A stretch of DNA of 39,845 nt from Neptuniibacter sp. (GCF_024231755.1 NZ_JAAEQH010000135.1:1-39845); one strand, 5' to 3'. Shown: positions 8,051 to 16,775, counted from the first letter of the stretch. Made by a program: numbers and translations. Notes: generated from the sequence alone by a model not told the origin.

Positions 8051-10219
8051 TTAGGCCACATTTTTAACTTTGAGCTTACGTCCGCCACGTTTCTCAACAA
8101 TCAACGGTACACACTGTTTGTCATCATCATAGATAACTACGCAGTCCAGGCACTGGAAGCATTCGTTATAATCGATCTGACCGTTCTGTTCGATAGACTG
8201 ATATTCGCAACGTTTGTTACAAAGCTGACAAGGTGAGCCACATTCGCTCCGGCGTGGTAGCCAGTTATAAATACGCAGCTTACCGAAGATAGCCATTCCT
8301 GCTCCGAGTGGGCAGATATAACGGCAATAGCCTTTGTAGACGAACAGGCTCAAGCCTAGCAACACAACTGCCCACAGCACAAACGGCCAGGAGCGATCAA
8401 AGATCAACGTGATACTGGTTTTGAACGGTTCTATCTCGACGACTGATCCGGTCAGTGGCACAGAGACTACCGCGACAACCATAATCACCAGTAAGACCAG
8501 ATACTTAACCCACTTCAACTGGGCATCAAGCTTAGTAGATACCTTCAGTTGCGGAAGTTTCAGGAAAGCCAGCAGCTTGCCAATCAATTCCTGAAGAGCG
8601 CCAAATGGGCAGAGCCAACCACAGAATGTACCTCGGCCCCAAATAAAGAAGGTCAATCCAATATAAGCCCAGAGGATAACGGTCATCGGATCGTAGAGGA
8701 AAAACTCCAGACTACGATCTGCCAACCATGCCTGAAGAATACCCGTAATGTTTACAATGGAGAGTTGGCCCTGTGCATACCAGCCAATAAAGACCAGAGT
8801 AAAAATCAGATAAACCGTTCTAAACCAACCAAGATGCTGTTTACCTCGGGTCAGTAGCGGGTATCGGATCAACACGACAGTAAGAACAAACAGCCCCGCC
8901 AACAGAATAGCTATATCTGTTGTACGGCCAGCCCAGAGACTGTGCCAGGTTTTGTTATCGGTTTCAGCGGCAACAAAATACTCTTCTGGTAATACGGTTT
9001 CAAAATCCAGGCTTTTGCTTACAGTTTCCGGATAGAGCCACCCCTTCTGCCGGGTAGCATGGAGTTGAAACTCGTATGGGAATGCTGGATCTAGCCCTGC
9101 TTGTCCGATTACATGGAATGCTTTCCATTCGTGATCCTGAAGATCTTCGGGAAGCTTCAGTTGGTATTCCAACTCATACAGATCCAGCCGGTCGCTAAAG
9201 TCAAAGTCGCGAATTTCAATTGGAAGTTCTGCCTGTTGAAGGCTCAAACGCTCTGGCACTTTACCGCGGACAAAATCCTCGCCGACAAAAGAGTAACGCC
9301 CTGCCCCCAATACCAGCAAAATCTGATCATTCTCAGCAATATTCTCTTTCAGGTACTGCCATGCTTCAGGTAGTAATAGGTTTCGACCAACACTGGGTAC
9401 CGTCAGGTTTGCAACATAGAGTTCAGAAAAAAGGCCATCAGGCTCATCAAGGGCTTCTTCATCCTGCCCTTCACCGATAGTGTCTTTGAATTGTTCTTCG
9501 ATCTGCTGGTTAGTGAACTGGAAACGGGTGATAAGCCCTGCTTTCACCATCTCATCCCAGCTCATCGGCTCGAACAAGTCCCCTTTGAGGCGAGCAATAA
9601 GATCTGGATCTCTTCCTTTGGCGTAACCCAGTTTTTCACGAGCAACGGTTAGGGACGATGCCAATACCGATTGGTTAAAGATACGGATGGAAGCTGTTGC
9701 TTTGGTTACCCCATCAAGATATGCGTTTGCGGTATTAGCTCTGGCAGCGGCTGATGGACTGGCGTCGATCTTGATGTTCTGCATCAGAGAGATACCAGGG
9801 TATTGTTTGGCGAAATCAATCAGCGGTTTTTCACCCAGCCCTTCAAGAAACACCGGCTCATGATGGGATAAGACACGCACATCAAGAAAAGTACCGTTTG
9901 GATCTATAGCGACCAGCAGGTTGAATGGAACACCCGCAAAACCTGGCACTGCAGCCATATCAATAGATTCAAAAGCATATCCTACCAAAGGCGTTTCAGT
10001 AGAGATCTGCTGGTACAGAGGCCAGATAGGTAAAACTTCATCCTTGTCCCCCACAATTAAGGGAGATGGGAAAGCCTTTTCCATATCAGCTTTAGTCATC
10101 ACTGCAGCATTTAGTGTTAACGGTAGTAGCAGTGATATGAATAAAAAGATTCGAAATACGAACTGAGTTACTAAGTGAACTCTTGAATATAGATTTTGTT
10201 TACGACAGCACATGAACAT
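8051..10219 (-). CDS. NosR/NirI-like membrane iron-sulfur flavoprotein
   Basis: A 722-residue membrane protein with the full NosR/NirI layout: N-terminal export signal (about 20-38), a periplasmic FMN-binding domain (about 60-200, with D-G-V-T-K-A-T near 169 where related proteins attach FMN to Thr), a long periplasmic region, then six or so helices from about 435. CxxxCP motifs are at 533-538 and 632-637. A cytoplasmic ferredoxin region holds Cys660, 664, 667, 671 and Cys687, 690, 693, 703, enough for two [4Fe-4S] clusters. In NosR this architecture moves electrons across the membrane for nitrous oxide reductase. No nosZ or other nos gene is nearby, so the electron partner here is unknown. 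No clear ribosome site precedes the chosen ATG. Confidence 0.9.
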   Translation of the reverse strand: MFMCCRKQNLYSRVHLVTQFVFRIFLFISLLLPLTLNAAVMTKADMEKAFPSPLIVGDKDEVLPIWPLYQQISTETPLVGYAFESIDMAAVPGFAGVPFNLLVAIDPNGTFLDVRVLSHHEPVFLEGLGEKPLIDFAKQYPGISLMQNIKIDASPSAAARANTANAYLDGVTKATASIRIFNQSVLASSLTVAREKLGYAKGRDPDLIARLKGDLFEPMSWDEMVKAGLITRFQFTNQQIEEQFKDTIGEGQDEEALDEPDGLFSELYVANLTVPSVGRNLLLPEAWQYLKENIAENDQILLVLGAGRYSFVGEDFVRGKVPERLSLQQAELPIEIRDFDFSDRLDLYELEYQLKLPEDLQDHEWKAFHVIGQAGLDPAFPYEFQLHATRQKGWLYPETVSKSLDFETVLPEEYFVAAETDNKTWHSLWAGRTTDIAILLAGLFVLTVVLIRYPLLTRGKQHLGWFRTVYLIFTLVFIGWYAQGQLSIVNITGILQAWLADRSLEFFLYDPMTVILWAYIGLTFFIWGRGTFCGWLCPFGALQELIGKLLAFLKLPQLKVSTKLDAQLKWVKYLVLLVIMVVAVVSVPLTGSVVEIEPFKTSITLIFDRSWPFVLWAVVLLGLSLFVYKGYCRYICPLGAGMAIFGKLRIYNWLPRRSECGSPCQLCNKRCEYQSIEQNGQIDYNECFQCLDCVVIYDDDKQCVPLIVEKRGGRKLKVKNVA

Positions 10220-10326
10220 TAATTAGTGTTTTCTTATTTTTATCTATGCTAGAGGGGTTTTACCTCCCTCATAAGTGCATTTAAGGCCTAAAAACTGGGG
10301 TCTTAAGTACAGTATTAAGGGCATAA

Positions 10327-10354
10327 CAACCGATGCTAATGTAAGCACCGGTTG
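10327..10354 (-). terminator. Hairpin downstream of the DUF4242 gene
   Basis: CAACCG-A-TGCT pairs with AGCA-C-CGGTTG around a six-base loop, giving a ten-pair stem with one mismatch, 20 bases after the DUF4242 stop on the minus strand. A T-run is lacking, so it is at best a weak intrinsic terminator. Confidence 0.4.
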
Positions 10355-10373
10355 CAAGTAGTCCTACTCAGAA

Positions 10374-10658
10374 TTAAGCGTCTGCAGTAGAAGGATCGAT
10401 CTGATTTTTAACTTCGATAATGTTACTAGCAGGGAAACCGCTGCGCTCAGCATGTTCATGAATCAGGTCTTCAGTAGCACAGTTGTATACGCAGTAGGTT
10501 TTGTCACCTGCAACGTAGCTGTGCTCCCACTGGATATCTTTCTGCTCGGACTGCATTGCTGAAAGCACTGAGTTGGATTGTCCAGCAGCTGCGCTTAAAG
10601 CAGCCTGATCAGCAGATCCAATCTCTGGGATGTCACGCTCAATAATGAACTTAGGCAT
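10374..10658 (-). CDS. DUF4242 domain protein
   Basis: A 94-residue soluble protein of the DUF4242 family. It begins PKFIIERDIPEIG, contains the 'Q-W-E-H-S-Y-V' strand followed by 'K-T-Y-C-V-Y-N-C', and ends with 'H-A-E-R-S-G-F-P-A-S-N-I-I-E-V', all typical of this ferredoxin-like-fold family. Some members bind nickel or other ligands, but the biochemical role is not established. I prefer the ATG at 10658 because GGAG lies nine bases upstream; the in-frame ATG at 10673 has no ribosome site. It is divergent from an HxlR-type regulator with three inverted repeats between them, so it is the likely target of that regulator. Confidence 0.85.
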   Translation of the reverse strand: MPKFIIERDIPEIGSADQAALSAAAGQSNSVLSAMQSEQKDIQWEHSYVAGDKTYCVYNCATEDLIHEHAERSGFPASNIIEVKNQIDPSTADA

Positions 10659-10725
10659 AGGAAATTGCTCCATATTGTTTTTGTAATTAGCGAAAGTGCT
10701 GATACTACTGCCAAGCCCAAAATAA

Positions 10726-10793
10726 GGATGCTATCTAATCCGTAGCATCCAACTACAGAATCTGTAGTTAGAACGAGTTAGCTAGTTGGCTAA
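10726..10793. promoter_or_regulatory. Three inverted repeats in the DUF4242/hxlR divergent promoter
   Basis: GGATGCT/AGCATCC (10726-10750), the almost fully symmetrical AACTACAG-AAT-CTGTAGTT (10751-10769) and TTAGC/GCTAA (10778-10793) sit side by side between the divergent genes. HxlR-type dimers bind inverted repeats with ACTA/TAGT-like half-sites, so the central one is the best candidate for autoregulation and control of the DUF4242 gene. Confidence 0.55.
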
Positions 10794-10830
10794 AGAGAAA
10801 TAAGTAAGAGATATAGCGAGAAACAAATCC

Positions 10831-11514
10831 ATGCAGTTTTGCCCCATTGCCAAAGCATCCGACATGCTATGTGAGAAGTGGACACTTCTGATAATCCGTG
10901 AGCTGATCATGGGCGGTAAACGCTTTAATGATTTTCAACGTGGCATGGCTGCAATATCTCCAACAATGCTGACCAAACGCCTGAATGAGCTTTGCCAACA
11001 TGGTTTGGTTATCCGCAAAAAAATTCCAGGGCAAAAAGGGTATGAGTATTTCCTGACTGAATCTGGAAAAGAGCTGGCTCCGATTATTCAGCAGATTGGC
11101 GAATGGGGTATGCGCTGGACCCGGGGGCAGATCACCGATACAGAACTGGATGTAGAGTTGCTGATGCTCTATCTGGAGCGAAGCATCAATCCTGAGAAAC
11201 TTCCTGGAGGCACAACCACCATCTGCTTCAATTTCACCGACCTGGAACAGCTGTCTAAATGGTGGATTATGGTTGATGAAAATGAGAAAGATGTCTGCAC
11301 CGTCGATCCGGGTAAGGAGGTCGATATCTGGTTCAACACCGATCTACGTACCATGATCGAAATCTGGATGGGTGATCTGACCTACAAATCAGCCATTCGC
11401 GAGCAAAAATTAAAGCTGATCGGCCCCAAAGAACTCACCGCAAATGTTACTAGCTGGATGGATAACAGTGTCTTTGCAGAGGTTCCGGCGGCCAGTGAAA
11501 TATCAATAGCCTAG
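10831..11514 (+). CDS. HxlR-family transcriptional regulator with C-terminal sterol-carrier-like domain
   Basis: A 227-residue regulator. Residues 1-100 are a HxlR winged helix: Cys4 in the typical CPIAKA start, then EKWTLLIIRELIMGGKRF, a recognition region ISPTMLTKRLNELCQHGLV and a wing with GYEYFLTESGKEL. Cys4 is often the redox-sensing residue in this family. Residues about 120-220 resemble an SCP2-like ligand domain, seen in the larger HxlR proteins. It is divergent from the DUF4242 gene, with a strong palindrome between them. The inducer is unknown. Assignment of the DNA-binding domain is secure, the C-terminal domain less so. Confidence 0.9.
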   Translation: MQFCPIAKASDMLCEKWTLLIIRELIMGGKRFNDFQRGMAAISPTMLTKRLNELCQHGLVIRKKIPGQKGYEYFLTESGKELAPIIQQIGEWGMRWTRGQITDTELDVELLMLYLERSINPEKLPGGTTTICFNFTDLEQLSKWWIMVDENEKDVCTVDPGKEVDIWFNTDLRTMIEIWMGDLTYKSAIREQKLKLIGPKELTANVTSWMDNSVFAEVPAASEISIA

Positions 11515-11607
11515 GTTAGACTCTTCTGGGTTAGACTCTACTGGGGCTAAAGCTTCGTTTTATGGGTGACTTAAAATCCGCTCTAATAAGCTCACTTATC
11601 GTAGACA

Positions 11608-11865
11608 TTAGTATTTTTTATCCAGAGCTTTCACTTTCCGGTAGAACATCTCTTGATGATTATTCTCTGCCAAAACGCACTGGACTCTGTTTTCAAAAGA
11701 AACGTTAACTAAGTTATACGCATCAGATACAGATATCACAAAACCATCACCACTTTTGTGTGCATATAAGCCTTCTAGAAAGTGGTGGCAATTGCCAACA
11801 TCTTTGCCAAACCTAACAATTTTTTCGTAAACCCTTTTCACAACCGTCTCACTTAGATGCCTCAT
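11608..11865 (-). CDS. Small hypothetical protein
   Basis: An 85-residue soluble protein of no family that I recognise. It has a basic N-terminal helix (MRHLSETVVKRVYEKIVRFGK), a middle part with CHHFLEGL and 'DGFVISVSDAYNLVNVSFENRVQCVL' that looks like alternating strands, and a basic C-terminus. Two Cys and several His are present without a clear metal motif. The ATG is preceded by GGGG at an acceptable distance. It lies alone, convergent with the hxlR gene and divergent from the DUF2789 gene. Balanced composition and an intact frame make it plausible, but it could be a short orphan. Confidence 0.5.
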   Translation of the reverse strand: MRHLSETVVKRVYEKIVRFGKDVGNCHHFLEGLYAHKSGDGFVISVSDAYNLVNVSFENRVQCVLAENNHQEMFYRKVKALDKKY

Positions 11866-12024
11866 AACGACCCCATTTCTTTGGTCTCAAGTTATGAATA
11901 TATAAGCACAAGCCCATCAACAAGAGTTCAGATTTTATAGGAAATACAATCCAATTTTCTGGGTAAAACGTCATTGGTAAAACGCAGTCATATTGTTAGA
12001 AGCAACAAAAAAGAGGCTAAAGAA

Positions 12025-12258
12025 ATGATTTACTATGACGCGGAAATACAGAACCTATTCAAAGAGCTAGGCTTGAATAGTGACCCTTGTGCAATTGATG
12101 AATTTATAGAGAAGAATAAAATTTTGACTGGTGAACTGCATATAGCAGATGCGCCCTTCTGGAACCCTTCACAGTCGGAATTTATTCGTGATTCTCTATA
12201 TTACGACAGCGAATGGTCATACGCGGTTGATCAGTTAGATATCATATTAAGAAATTAG
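12025..12258 (+). CDS. DUF2789 family protein
   Basis: A 77-residue soluble protein matching the DUF2789 pattern from memory: 'LFKELGL' near the start, 'IDEFIEKNKIL', then 'LHIADAPFWNPSQSEFIRDSL' and 'EWSYAVDQLDIILR' at the end. Function is unknown; these are small helical proteins common in marine and soil gammaproteobacteria. The ATG at 12025 is chosen over an upstream TTG because AGAGG lies just before it and family members begin a few residues before the LFxxLGL segment. It converges with the LysR-type gene. Confidence 0.82.
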   Translation: MIYYDAEIQNLFKELGLNSDPCAIDEFIEKNKILTGELHIADAPFWNPSQSEFIRDSLYYDSEWSYAVDQLDIILRN

Positions 12259-12327
12259 GGATATGTTTATTCAGATCGCAAGGGATTGCTTCTCTACTTG
12301 CAAGCATGCCACCAAACTCAGCGGACA

Positions 12328-13212
12328 CTACGGGCGGTAGTTTAAGATTGCCTCCAAGCACGGATTGATGAGGCTACTATCTCGAAAAATAGCGTACAGA
12401 TCCTCAGTTATACTCTCGGCCTCTCCAATCACTTCAACACCATACTGATCACAAATTTCTTGAGCAATATAGGTTGGCGCTGAGAAGAACCCTTCACCAG
12501 CTTGGCCTAAAACTTTCAACAAAGCGCTATCATCGATCTCTGCTTTGATATCTAACTGAATGTCGTTAATTTTGAACCAGTCTTTTAGCTTCTCGAGATA
12601 AGGTGTATGCCTGCCGTAGCTGAGAAAGGGATGATTGTTCAAACTATTCGGAAAGTCTTCTTTCAAAGATTCATGACCGCCACTTTTAAAAAAGAATGAC
12701 ATTGGGGTGCTTAGGATTTTATGAGCAGTTAACCCTTCCCTATCGCATTCATGGGGTAAATAGTCAGTGATCAACACATCGATTTTTTTCTGTTTTAAAT
12801 GCAGCAGAAGATCAGAAGCATTTGCAGTCTTGCAAACTAATTGAGTTTTCACCGCTATATTCAAAGAGGGTTTGATTACCTTCCAAGCTAGAATTTTGTG
12901 AACGGTTGAGGCAATCCCTACAGAAAAGTCTATTGAGCGATTATCAGGAGCCTGCTGCAGGACCTCTTCGAGTTGAGAGGTTATATCAAAGATCTTGTTT
13001 GCATAAGCAAATACCTCTTTACCCATAGGGGTCATAACAAGATTGCGTCCCTCCCTTTTGAAGAGCATATGCTCAACGTTTTCTTCAAGTGTCGCAATTT
13101 GTGAACTAAGAGTTTGAGGAGCGAGGTCAATAATCTCGCAGGCTTGTGTGATAGAGCCTTCCCTGGCCGTTAACCAAAAGTAATACAGGTGCTTAAGATT
13201 CAACATCTTCAT
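12328..13212 (-). CDS. LysR-family regulator, NhaR-like
   Basis: A 294-residue LysR-type regulator. The N-terminal winged helix begins LNLKHLYYFWLTAREGSITQ and continues AAPQTL-like recognition (LAPQTLSSQIATLEENV), which closely follows NhaR, the regulator of sodium/proton antiporter genes. The effector domain occupies about 90-294 with the usual two Rossmann-like lobes. An AAGAGGTC lies upstream of the ATG. No nhaA or other antiporter gene is adjacent, so the regulated genes are unclear. The downstream membrane and stress genes lie on the opposite side of its promoter but on the same strand and are not divergent from it. Confidence 0.88.
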   Translation of the reverse strand: MKMLNLKHLYYFWLTAREGSITQACEIIDLAPQTLSSQIATLEENVEHMLFKREGRNLVMTPMGKEVFAYANKIFDITSQLEEVLQQAPDNRSIDFSVGIASTVHKILAWKVIKPSLNIAVKTQLVCKTANASDLLLHLKQKKIDVLITDYLPHECDREGLTAHKILSTPMSFFFKSGGHESLKEDFPNSLNNHPFLSYGRHTPYLEKLKDWFKINDIQLDIKAEIDDSALLKVLGQAGEGFFSAPTYIAQEICDQYGVEVIGEAESITEDLYAIFRDSSLINPCLEAILNYRP

Positions 13213-13308
13213 TGCAGTCGACCTCTTGGATTGCTCTTTATATAACCAACCGTTTTAGTAGGATATATAGCCAAGCAAATAAGTCAACTATTATTCAGAA
13301 CAGCTCTG

Positions 13309-13656
13309 TTAAGCAGCAACAAGCGAACGCCCCACTAGATTTTGTTTATCACCCTCCCCTGAGGCACTAGACTCACTTGCCCCTTTTATCTCAAACACAT
13401 GGTAGGCTTCCGGCTTGAGCAGGTCGATGGCTGTATGAATATGCTCATATGAACTAGGAATAGTTTCGTAAGATTTCTTCACAACAAATTCTTTACGATC
13501 AGATGGAATATCCGCCTTCAGTGGTACCTCAACCCATAGGCATATGAGTTTTTCAGTCACCAAATATTCTAAGCGAACAATACGGTAACCCCGAATCAGA
13601 GATAATGTCTGAGGCTTGCTTTGAGTTGTAAGAGTCAATTTCTGAATTGTTTTCAT
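13309..13656 (-). CDS. DUF7352-like small protein
   Basis: A 115-residue protein. It begins MKTIQKLTLTTQ, then 'Q-T-L-S-L-I-R-G-Y-R-I-V-R-L-E-Y' and 'L-I-C-L-W-V-E-V', and later 'A-Y-H-V-F-E-I'. This strand order (MKTIxKYxL ... CLWAxV ... HVFE) resembles the DUF7352 family, small proteins often seen in phages and mobile regions; function unknown. The C-terminal 25 residues are Ser/Gly-rich and probably disordered. The ATG at 13656 follows GGAGA at seven bases; an upstream in-frame start has no such site. It is last in a minus-strand run after PsiE and Usp genes. Confidence 0.6.
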   Translation of the reverse strand: MKTIQKLTLTTQSKPQTLSLIRGYRIVRLEYLVTEKLICLWVEVPLKADIPSDRKEFVVKKSYETIPSSYEHIHTAIDLLKPEAYHVFEIKGASESSASGEGDKQNLVGRSLVAA

Positions 13657-13730
13657 AGATGTTCTCCATTTATTCACTAATATTCGCTGTTGCTTTAAAA
13701 ATCTCACCAAAATCGATATTTTTAAGTTGA

Positions 13731-14171
13731 TTACTCCTCATGAAGTTTCGCTGGCAGCTTGTGAATTAACCAGTAACCAATACTCATACTCAAAGCTACT
13801 GCTGCCAAACCATATATATAAGGTGGTGTGATCGTCTCAAAATCTAACACTATAACTTTCCTTGCTACTGCCATAAGTGCCGTAGCCATCACAATTTTTA
13901 CATGTATAACGTCATCACGTAGGTAGATTGTTATATTTATCAATATCTCAATGGCAATCAAAACAGCCATAAATGCACCAAAAGTGGCTAACATATCTGA
14001 GATAGTCAGTATAAATATTGGTGGTGTTGTAATTTTCTCATACAGGGTCCACCCTACATCCACAACACCCATAACAATTACAAAGACCATTAAAACTGAA
14101 AGGATCCTGACACTAAATCTTACTACCGAATAAAGCTTATTAGTGAGATTATCATCTATATAATCTTTCAT
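13731..14171 (-). CDS. PsiE-family membrane protein
   Basis: A 146-residue inner-membrane protein of the PsiE (phosphate-starvation-inducible) family. Four helices are visible at about 19-42, 55-82, 92-110 and 115-135. The family signature is the central 'AVLIAIEILINITIYLRDDVIHVKIVMATALMAVARKVIVLD'-type stretch, with the charged YLRDD and ARKVIVLD turns clear at about 88-115. The biochemical role of PsiE is not known; E. coli PsiE is phosphate- and cAMP-regulated. The start has AAGGGC six bases upstream. It lies 29 bases after the tandem Usp gene and 74 before the DUF7352-like gene, probably in one operon. Confidence 0.87.
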   Translation of the reverse strand: MKDYIDDNLTNKLYSVVRFSVRILSVLMVFVIVMGVVDVGWTLYEKITTPPIFILTISDMLATFGAFMAVLIAIEILINITIYLRDDVIHVKIVMATALMAVARKVIVLDFETITPPYIYGLAAVALSMSIGYWLIHKLPAKLHEE

Positions 14172-14200
14172 ATTAAAGCCCTTAATTAAAATGTATCTAA

Positions 14201-15121
14201 TTAAACTACTGGAGAAATAAAACCTTCTGGTTTAACAACCAAAACTGAACTTTTAATCGAAAGCAGTACATCTTCTGCAGTATTACCTATCAAATAACCT
14301 TTTATTCCAGTTCTTGAGAAGCTACCTATAACTAACAAGCTTGGCCTTTCAAAGTTTATAAAATCTGATATTGATTCAGCGGCTTCTCCCCTGATTAAAG
14401 CGTGACTACCTAGGTCATTTTCTGCTAGGAAATTTTTCATTAGTTCACTGTAACGGGTTTCTTCCAGGCTTAATATTTCGGGATAATCAACATTATCAAC
14501 CTTAAGTAACGGCTTGTTTCTTAAGAACTCTTCACCAGAAACAGACCAACAAGAAAGGACTTTAACTTCAGCCGTTAACTCTTCTGAGAGTCGTTTGGAT
14601 ACATCAATGATCTTCTTGTTTATCGCCTTACCCTCACCATTTTTCTCAAGATCAAGGTCTATTGCTGTCACTATATTTTGCCCAGAAGGCAGAGTTTCAT
14701 CTCGAATCAGCCACAGAGGAACTTGGGTTTTTCTAAGAAGATGCAAATCAATGCTATGTAAGCCCTTGAGCCTGACATCCTGATGTTTAACAATAAGATC
14801 AAAATCAAACTCAACACTTTCTTTAATAATTTCTATAAACTGGATTCCATACCTTATCTTTATACCAGCTTTAATTTTGTAGTTACTATCCAGCTGGACC
14901 TCTAACATTTTCTTTTTCTTTTCGATCACTTCTTTTTTTATTACATTGTATTTATCATCGCTGTAGACGCCCAAGCCTGGGATATCTTTTTCCTCTACCA
15001 CCATTAATATTTCAACATAGCAGCCACTACTTCTATGGAGATCAACACATCTAGTGAATGCTGGATCATCGATAACAAGAATATCTTTATTCGCAACATA
15101 AAGGACACGTTTTATATTCAT
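14201..15121 (-). CDS. Tandem universal stress protein (UspE type)
   Basis: A 306-residue protein of two Usp domains (about 1-150 and 152-306), the layout of UspE. The second domain ends in the UspE-like sequence 'GSFSRTGIKGYLIGNTAEDVL' followed by 'SSVLVVKP'. The strict ATP-binding pattern G-x2-G-x9-G-S/T is not kept, as in UspE-type rather than UspFG-type proteins. Role in the family: survival of growth arrest, oxidative or membrane stress. The gene is first in a run with PsiE and is divergent from marC with about 136 bases between. Its base composition looks more A/T-rich than the catabolic genes, which could mean a different origin. Confidence 0.88.
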   Translation of the reverse strand: MNIKRVLYVANKDILVIDDPAFTRCVDLHRSSGCYVEILMVVEEKDIPGLGVYSDDKYNVIKKEVIEKKKKMLEVQLDSNYKIKAGIKIRYGIQFIEIIKESVEFDFDLIVKHQDVRLKGLHSIDLHLLRKTQVPLWLIRDETLPSGQNIVTAIDLDLEKNGEGKAINKKIIDVSKRLSEELTAEVKVLSCWSVSGEEFLRNKPLLKVDNVDYPEILSLEETRYSELMKNFLAENDLGSHALIRGEAAESISDFINFERPSLLVIGSFSRTGIKGYLIGNTAEDVLLSIKSSVLVVKPEGFISPVV

Positions 15122-15257
15122 AAAGCACCTGCATCGTTTAGCTTTTTACCAATAGTAATTCAGCTATAAAAAAACAACATTCGCATACTTCGAATAGTAA
15201 CTTCTATTTATTCGATACAACTGCCAGGAGTAGGAAGTTAAGCTTTCTAAAAAACTG

Positions 15258-15875
15258 GTGATAGCTTTGAACGAGTTGATATCTACATATATTTTTTTCT
15301 TCGCAGTAATTGATCCTATTGGTACCGTTCCAGTCTTTATTGCTGCAACCAAAGGGTTCAATGAAAGGGAAAAGCGCTTAATAGCACTTAAAGCAACGTT
15401 AATTGCTACATGTGTTCTTATATTTTTTGTCATTGCAGGGGAATTGATTCTTACAGCACTAAACATTCCCTTAGCTGCATTTCAGGTTTCAGGGGGTATT
15501 GTTCTATTTCTGTTTGCTTTAACAATGATTTTTGGTGAGGGTAAGCCAGAGTCTGAAATCAACTTAACAGATAAACATACAGAGACCGCTATCTTTCCTT
15601 TAGCCATACCGTCTATAGCCAGCCCCGGTGCAATGCTTGGAGCGGTGATGCTAACTGATAAAAATTACTTCAATGTATATGAACAATTAGAAACTGCATT
15701 TGTAATGATGATTGTGCTCTTGAATGTTCTATTTTTCCTACTGATATCAACTTGGATCAATAAGAAAATTGGGAGAAGTGGTGCGAGTATTATCAGCCGA
15801 ATTATGGGTTTTATACTCGCATCAGTTGCAATAACAAGCGTATTGTCTGGTATTCAGGATTTCTATGGACTTTAA
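15258..15875 (+). CDS. MarC-family integral membrane protein
   Basis: A 205-residue inner-membrane protein of the MarC (UPF0056) family, with six helices. The family signature near the start, 'FFAVIDPIGTVPVF', is intact, as is the second-repeat counterpart 'LAIPSIASPGAMLGAVML'. The function is unknown; despite its name, MarC does not cause multiple antibiotic resistance. The start could be GTG at 15258 or TTG at 15267; family members begin at the equivalent of the latter (N-E-L-I-S-T), and no strong ribosome site decides. It is divergent from the Usp gene. Confidence 0.9.
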   Translation: MIALNELISTYIFFFAVIDPIGTVPVFIAATKGFNEREKRLIALKATLIATCVLIFFVIAGELILTALNIPLAAFQVSGGIVLFLFALTMIFGEGKPESEINLTDKHTETAIFPLAIPSIASPGAMLGAVMLTDKNYFNVYEQLETAFVMMIVLLNVLFFLLISTWINKKIGRSGASIISRIMGFILASVAITSVLSGIQDFYGL

Positions 15876-16191
15876 CCAGTTCATGATGCTAAAGCCCCTG
15901 AAGCCCCAACAGTAGAGGTCGTTGAAAATGAGATTTCCCTTTTGCACCCCTCAACTTGTGACATAAGTAACGCCTATCACCTATCTAACTCATTGTTCTT
16001 TATTAAGAATTCAAAAAACAGAAAAATAGAACCTACATTTCGAATGTATAAAAAGTTGTTAAAAAGCAAGAGACAATCGCCAGAACAGAGAGCGGAATCG
16101 AAATAATATAGATAAAATTTTAATAAATTTTAGCTTTTAATATCAGGCTATTAGCGCTATTTTGCGAACAAACCACTAACCATTTTTCCGC
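15876..16191 (+). other. A/T-rich intergenic region
   Basis: About 316 bases without a gene. It contains an A/T hairpin, AAAATTT-TAAT-AAATTTT (16114-16131), 60 bases before the next start, which is more likely a flexible promoter element than a terminator. Nothing else stands out. Confidence 0.4.
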
Positions 16192-16662
16192 ATGCTATTA
16201 AACATTCAGAACCTTAAAAAATACAATCTAAAATATCTGCTGCTTTTTCTGGTCTTTGTTTGTAGCACACAGCTGAATGCCAAAACCTTTTTTTTGGATT
16301 ATGAACCTCAAAAGCCGTCTGGCTATTACAACAATAACGAGGAGATTCGTTCAGAAAGAATGGATTCGTCAATACATCAACAGGATGCAAAGACCTACAG
16401 CAAGAAACACCAGCAAGTGGCAGGCTTCCTCAATAGTAAAAATGCACCCAAAACTGCAGACGCCAAATGGGTGTCTGAAGACGTACTCCAGATTGGTGTT
16501 ATCCGCCGCAGCTTCGCGGACAAGGATTACGCTCAGAAGATTTGTGGCGCCATATCAGCTTTTAACTTATCGAACAAAAGCAAAACCGTACGGATAATTT
16601 TCCTACCTAGTTTGGTGACAAGTAATCGGTTGGAACTTCTAGTTCAGCACCAGTGCAGTTAA
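16192..16662 (+). CDS. Exported hypothetical protein
   Basis: A 156-residue protein of unknown family. It has a basic N-terminus, a hydrophobic core 'YLLLFLVFVCSTQLNA' and a probable signal peptidase site after Ala30, so it should be periplasmic or secreted. The mature part has an Asn/Tyr-rich start (YEPQKPSGYYNNNEEI), a polar middle and a more ordered end 'WVSEDVLQIGVIRRSF...ICGAISAFNL...TVRIIFLPSLV', with two late cysteines that could form a disulfide. The spacing to ercA is about 110 bases on the same strand. It may belong with the PQQ-alcohol-type genes, but that is a guess from position. Confidence 0.65.
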   Translation: MLLNIQNLKKYNLKYLLLFLVFVCSTQLNAKTFFLDYEPQKPSGYYNNNEEIRSERMDSSIHQQDAKTYSKKHQQVAGFLNSKNAPKTADAKWVSEDVLQIGVIRRSFADKDYAQKICGAISAFNLSNKSKTVRIIFLPSLVTSNRLELLVQHQCS

Positions 16663-16775
16663 CGCACGAATGTTGAACAACCTGCCCCAGATCAATTAAA
16701 ACCGACCAAGCCCCTTGCCTGAATCATATTTGTTCTAGACTGAAAACATAGTTAACAAAGTTAATGTGCAGGCTT

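Noticed and set aside
16114..16131. AAAATTT-TAAT-AAATTTT as terminator of marC
   Set aside because: It is more than 230 bases from the marC stop and only A/T pairs; more likely part of a promoter.
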